This document shows, in pieces, positions 6,407 to 8,891 of a stretch of DNA of 8,891 nt (its first letter is position 1; each line of letters begins with the position of its first letter). The position numbers and the translations under genes were made by a program. Source of the DNA: Geoglobus sp. (lineage in GTDB: Archaea > Halobacteriota > Archaeoglobi > Archaeoglobales > Archaeoglobaceae). The notes below the pieces were generated by a model. It searched no databases, had not been told where the DNA came from, and saw only the letters and a list, made by a program, of their open reading frames with translations. The DNA lies in contig JALURI010000182.1 of assembly GCA_027016965.1 (NCBI GenBank), forward strand, positions 777-9,667, read 5' to 3'.

Positions 6407-6653
6407 AAGCTGTTTGACTGTTACAGCAGGAATAGAGATGATTTCGAGAGCTTAGATTGTTTTGTTTACCGGTACAGCAATGTGAGGTTTTATGATAGCT
6501 TAGACGTAAAACGTTATCTCCAAACTCCCGAGGATGCTTTCTGAAGCAGGTTTGCCTGTAGAGGTGAGAGTTGGTCGGCAGCCAAGCTATTTGATGAGGC
6601 GGAGGATGAGTAGAGTATATAAGGTCAAAAATTTCAGGAATATGCACCATTAA
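6407..6653 (+). pseudogene. Degenerate transposase C-terminus (DDE/rve type)
   Basis: The frame from 6407 reads KLFDCYSRNRDDFESLDCF, then VYRYSNVRFYDSLDVKRYLQ and TPEDAF, and ends at TGA 6542-6544. This closely follows the C-terminal pattern of IS481/IS3-like integrase-core transposases: a SLDEFV segment, Y(N)NVR, (H)xSLD and the final TPxEAF. The reading then continues in the next frame as EAGLPVEVRVGRQPS up to a stop at 6651, so a frameshift lies near 6540. The segment has no start codon, a stop at 6404-6406 just upstream, and none of the catalytic core, so most of the gene has been deleted. Two expected residues are also changed (Asn to Ser, His to Tyr). It is an inactive remnant. Confidence 0.5.
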
Positions 6654-6880
6654 TTCTTCCGAAAAACCATAAAATAAAGTTTTCGATAAATGTTTTTCTA
6701 TTCTCTTCAGCTGGAAACGTGTCAAAATAACTCCTTCCAGCAATTATAGAAACCAATAAAGCTCTCAGACCGATCTTGAATCTATTTCAAACGAACTGTT
6801 TAAAAGAAAACCTGTTAACTTTTTAGTTCTTTCATTCAGAATGGGGAAGGTGCCTTCAACTGTATTTCACTTTCCAGAAG

Positions 6881-6890
6881 TTTAATATAT
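6881..6890 (+). promoter_or_regulatory. Possible distal promoter upstream of glyS
   Basis: TTTAATATAT preceded by CCAGAAG resembles BRE plus TATA. It would start a transcript near 6911, leaving a leader of about 130 nt before glyS. The box is part of a small inverted repeat, AATATA-TGTGT-TATATT (6884-6900). It may be a second glyS promoter or unrelated. Confidence 0.3.
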
Positions 6891-6950
6891 GTGTTATATT
6901 TGATCCCAATCTTTTTCAGAGCTCAGAGATGTGTTATTTTCAACATTACG

Positions 6951-6979
6951 TATCTAAGATGCTTACTTATCTAAGATGC
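6951..6979 (+). repeat. Two-copy direct repeat TATCTAAGATGC
   Basis: The 12-mer TATCTAAGATGC occurs at 6951-6962 and again at 6968-6979, a period of 17 bp. Allowing one mismatch, the match extends 4 bp to the left (TACGTATCT.../TACTTATCT...). The pair ends about 29 bp before the proximal glyS TATA box, a plausible place for a regulator binding site. Confidence 0.6.
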
Positions 6980-7001
6980 CTGATTCAATAGCCCATCAAA
7001 G

Positions 7002-7017
7002 ATGAAAATATTTAAAT
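7002..7017 (+). promoter_or_regulatory. Proximal TATA box of glyS
   Basis: ATATTTAAAT at 7008-7017, preceded by GATGAAA, is centred about 29 nt before the ATG at 7041. It overlaps the first codons of the longest open frame, which is why the upstream ATG at 7002 is rejected as the start. Confidence 0.5.
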
Positions 7018-7040
7018 TATGGCTTGCCCACATACACCCC

Positions 7041-8738
7041 ATGAGCGAGATCATGGAAATGCTTGTCAGAAGGGGTTTTATCTGGCAGTCATTTGAAATT
7101 TACGGTGGAATAGCAGGATTTATCGATTACGCCCCTCTTGGAAATGGGTTGAGGAGAAAAATAGAAGATCTCTGGAGAGAGTTTTTTGTGATAAATGAGA
7201 GAAGTGTTGAGATTGACACGCCTACAGTTGGTATTGAAGAGGTTTTCATAGCCTCAGGGCATGCTGAGGGTTTTACAGATGTTGCGATCGAGTGCTCCAA
7301 TTGTGGTAAGGTTTTCAGAGCAGACCACTATGTCAAAGAAAAGATCAATATTGAGGTTGATCCCACTGTTGATGCTGTAAAAAGCGTGATTCGTGAGTTC
7401 AATCTTAAATGCGAGTGCGATGGAGATTTTAAAGATCCTGAACACTTTAACTTGATGTTTGAGACGAAAATAGGTCCTGGGAGAGGTAAAAAAGGTTATC
7501 TTCGCCCTGAAACTGCTCAGGGGATTTTCATAGCGTTCAGGAGATTGTCAGATTACTTCAGACACAAACTGCCATTTGGTGTTACCCAGATTGGAAGAGC
7601 TTATAGAAATGAGATAAGCCCAAGACAGGGAGTGATAAGGCTCAGGGAGTTCAATCAAGCTGAACTTGAGTTTTTCTGCCATCCAGGAGAAAAAAAACAT
7701 CCTGAATTTAATAAATACGCTGATGATGTGATAACACTTGTTGATAAATTTGACAAGGAGCACAGAATAACGCTTAAGGAGGCTGTTGAAAGAGGAATTA
7801 TAGCTCATGAGCTTCTTGCCTATTTTGTCGGAAAAACAAGGAGATTTTTGCTGGCTTCCGGAATAAAAGATGAAAAATTAAGATTCAGACAGCACAAGGA
7901 TGATGAAAGAGCCCATTATGCTGTTGACTGCTGGGATGCTGAGGTTTTTCTCAGTTACGGATGGATAGAGGTTGTTGGAATTGCAGACAGAAGTGACTAC
8001 GATCTATCAAGACATACACAGTTCAGCAAAGAGGACCTTAGTGTCTTTGTTCCCTACGACGAGCCCGTAAAGGTGAAAAGAAAGAAAATTGTACCCAATA
8101 TACCAAAATTAGGACCTGCGTTCAGGGACAAGGCAAAAAAGATTGCTGAAGAGCTTGAAAAGCTGAATGATGTTGGAGATGAGGTTACCGTTGTTGTCGA
8201 TGGAGAGGAGATAAGAATCACCTCAGAGTATTATGAGATAAGAGAAGTTGAGGAGGAGGTTCATGGAGAAAGAATCGTGCCCCATGTTATCGAACCCTCT
8301 TTCGGACTTGACAGGATAACGTACGCAGTCCTTGAACATGCCTTCGATACAGATACTGTTGATGGAGAGGAAAGAAAGGTTTTAAGATTGAGAAGAAGGC
8401 TTGCTCCAGTTCAGGTTGCAGTTCTACCCCTTCTCTCAAAAGATAAATTCATCGATGAATCAGAGAAAATAACTGCTGAGCTGAGAAAGCATGGCATTTA
8501 CACCGAGCTTGATGTTACAGGTAGCATAGGGAGAAGATACAGAAGGTACGATGAAATTGGTACACCATTCTGCATAACCATTGATCATCAGACCTTTGAG
8601 GATGATACAGTGACAATCAGGGATAGAGATAATACATCCCAGGTGAGAGTGAAAAAATCAGAACTTATAAGCATTCTTGCAGAACTGCTGAATTCAGAGA
8701 AAAGCATAACAGAGTTTGGAGAAGTTTTCAGGGTTTGA
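7041..8738 (+). CDS. glyS: Glycyl-tRNA synthetase (archaeal/eukaryotic alpha2 type)
   Basis: A class II aminoacyl-tRNA synthetase that charges tRNA-Gly with glycine using ATP. The 565 residues fit the archaeal family. Near the N-terminus is RRGFIWQSFEIYGG with YAPLGNGLRRKIEDLW around motif 1. A probable zinc site follows: Cys85-x2-Cys88 and Cys124-x-Cys126 in the insertion. Next come LRPETAQG, motif 2 (YRNEISPRQG with Arg189, then IRLREFNQAELEFF), motif 3 (FGLDRITYA, GLDR at 422-425), and a C-terminal anticodon-binding domain (QVAVLPL... ELDVTGSIGRRYRRYDEIGTP). ATG 7041 is chosen because homologues begin about a dozen residues before RRGF and because a TATA box lies at 7008-7017. The frame extends 13 codons further up to 7002, but that part (MKIFKLWLAHIHP) is not family-like. 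It is transcribed alone, and a mini-gene converges on its end. Confidence 0.96.
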   Translation: MSEIMEMLVRRGFIWQSFEIYGGIAGFIDYAPLGNGLRRKIEDLWREFFVINERSVEIDTPTVGIEEVFIASGHAEGFTDVAIECSNCGKVFRADHYVKEKINIEVDPTVDAVKSVIREFNLKCECDGDFKDPEHFNLMFETKIGPGRGKKGYLRPETAQGIFIAFRRLSDYFRHKLPFGVTQIGRAYRNEISPRQGVIRLREFNQAELEFFCHPGEKKHPEFNKYADDVITLVDKFDKEHRITLKEAVERGIIAHELLAYFVGKTRRFLLASGIKDEKLRFRQHKDDERAHYAVDCWDAEVFLSYGWIEVVGIADRSDYDLSRHTQFSKEDLSVFVPYDEPVKVKRKKIVPNIPKLGPAFRDKAKKIAEELEKLNDVGDEVTVVVDGEEIRITSEYYEIREVEEEVHGERIVPHVIEPSFGLDRITYAVLEHAFDTDTVDGEERKVLRLRRRLAPVQVAVLPLLSKDKFIDESEKITAELRKHGIYTELDVTGSIGRRYRRYDEIGTPFCITIDHQTFEDDTVTIRDRDNTSQVRVKKSELISILAELLNSEKSITEFGEVFRV

Positions 8739-8750
8739 AGGTATAGTAGT

Positions 8751-8879
8751 TCAGGGTCCTGCTAAGATTGCTGAAAGAAACAGTACCAGAATGCCCAATG
8801 CAAGGTTGACCCAGACTAAATTCATCTGAAGCTTCTGCAATCGAATAAATGACTTACCTGACGATTTTTGGGCTACCAT
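8751..8879 (-). CDS. 42-residue single-span membrane mini-protein
   Basis: On the minus strand, ATG 8877-8879 opens a 43-codon frame ending with TGA at 8751-8753. The N-terminal half is basic and polar (MVAQKSSGKSFIRLQKLQ; K5, K9, R13, K16). The rest is one strong membrane helix (LVWVNLALGILVLFLSAILA, about 21-40) ending GP. By the positive-inside rule the N-terminus should face the cytoplasm. The frame is still open to the window edge, so a start further upstream is possible. The family is not recognised. The gene is convergent with glyS, only 12 bp from its stop. The clean amphipathic-then-hydrophobic layout supports coding, but no promoter or Shine-Dalgarno site can be judged at the window edge. 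Confidence 0.5.
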   Translation of the reverse strand: MVAQKSSGKSFIRLQKLQMNLVWVNLALGILVLFLSAILAGP

Positions 8880-8891
8880 CTGCTCTAATTT

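Larger units (their letters stand above)
5853..7040. other. Gap of 1.2 kb with decayed mobile DNA
   Basis: No intact gene was found between the DUF167 start and glyS. Parts of it are explained separately: an orphan promoter (6138-6155), a small ORF (6276-6393), a degenerate transposase end (6407-6653), the start of a possible broken minus-strand gene (about 6600-6725), a direct repeat (6951-6979) and glyS promoters. In 5930-6030 there is a striking GGAGGT followed at 5944 by an ATG frame of only four codons, and a small hairpin (GTGGCT 6003-6008 with AGCCAC 6021-6026); neither can be assigned. In 6727-6875 I see nothing beyond AT-rich sequence. Confidence 0.6.

Noticed and set aside
6396..6743. 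115-residue minus-strand frame
   Set aside because: Its second half is simply the antisense of the transposase remnant and has no protein character; only the first part (to about 6600) is kept as a weak finding.
7002..7040. Thirteen-codon extension of glyS (MKIFKLWLAHIHP)
   Set aside because: It overlaps the proximal TATA box and does not resemble GlyRS N-termini; ATG 7041 fits better.

Overview
The window looks like the chromosome of a euryarchaeon, most like the Archaeoglobales in protein character. The evidence is an archaeal-type glycyl-tRNA synthetase, a KptA with an N-terminal cysteine cluster, an archaeal-style ThiL, a stand-alone small Toprim protein, TATA-box/BRE promoters, and GGTGAT-type Shine-Dalgarno sites. 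The genus assignment is inference; no rRNA or tRNA gene is present.

Left part, plus strand: the 3' end of a helix-hairpin-helix protein (1-198); a 33-residue C2H2 zinc-finger mini-protein with its own TATA box (358-459); and a large P2-type cation-pumping ATPase resembling the CtpF branch (583-3111). A gene-poor gap follows (3112-3638). It holds a decayed minus-strand gene that still has a recognisable promoter, ribosome binding site and start codon.

Middle, minus strand, read right to left: a DUF167/YggU-family protein and a small Toprim protein overlap and form one unit. A second unit, kptA (RNA 2'-phosphotransferase) and thiL (thiamine-monophosphate kinase), overlaps by 16 bp. Each unit has a TATA box close to its first start codon.

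Right part: a gap of about 1.2 kb (5853-7040) contains an orphan promoter, remnants resembling a degenerate insertion sequence (a small ORF and a frameshifted transposase C-terminus, plus strand), a possible truncated minus-strand gene start, and a 17-bp-period direct repeat. Then comes glycyl-tRNA synthetase (7041-8738, plus strand). It is met tail-to-tail by a 42-residue single-membrane-span mini-protein on the minus strand (8751-8879).

For four transcription units (ATPase, DUF167-Toprim, kptA-thiL, glyS) a TATA box lies about 26-29 nt before the most sensible start codon. This pattern suggests leaderless transcripts and argues for start codons inside the longest possible frames. The intact genes are mostly housekeeping: RNA and tRNA metabolism, thiamine cofactor synthesis and ion transport. 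I see no clear new multi-gene system. The most original items are the two mini-proteins, the two pseudogene regions and the glyS upstream repeat.
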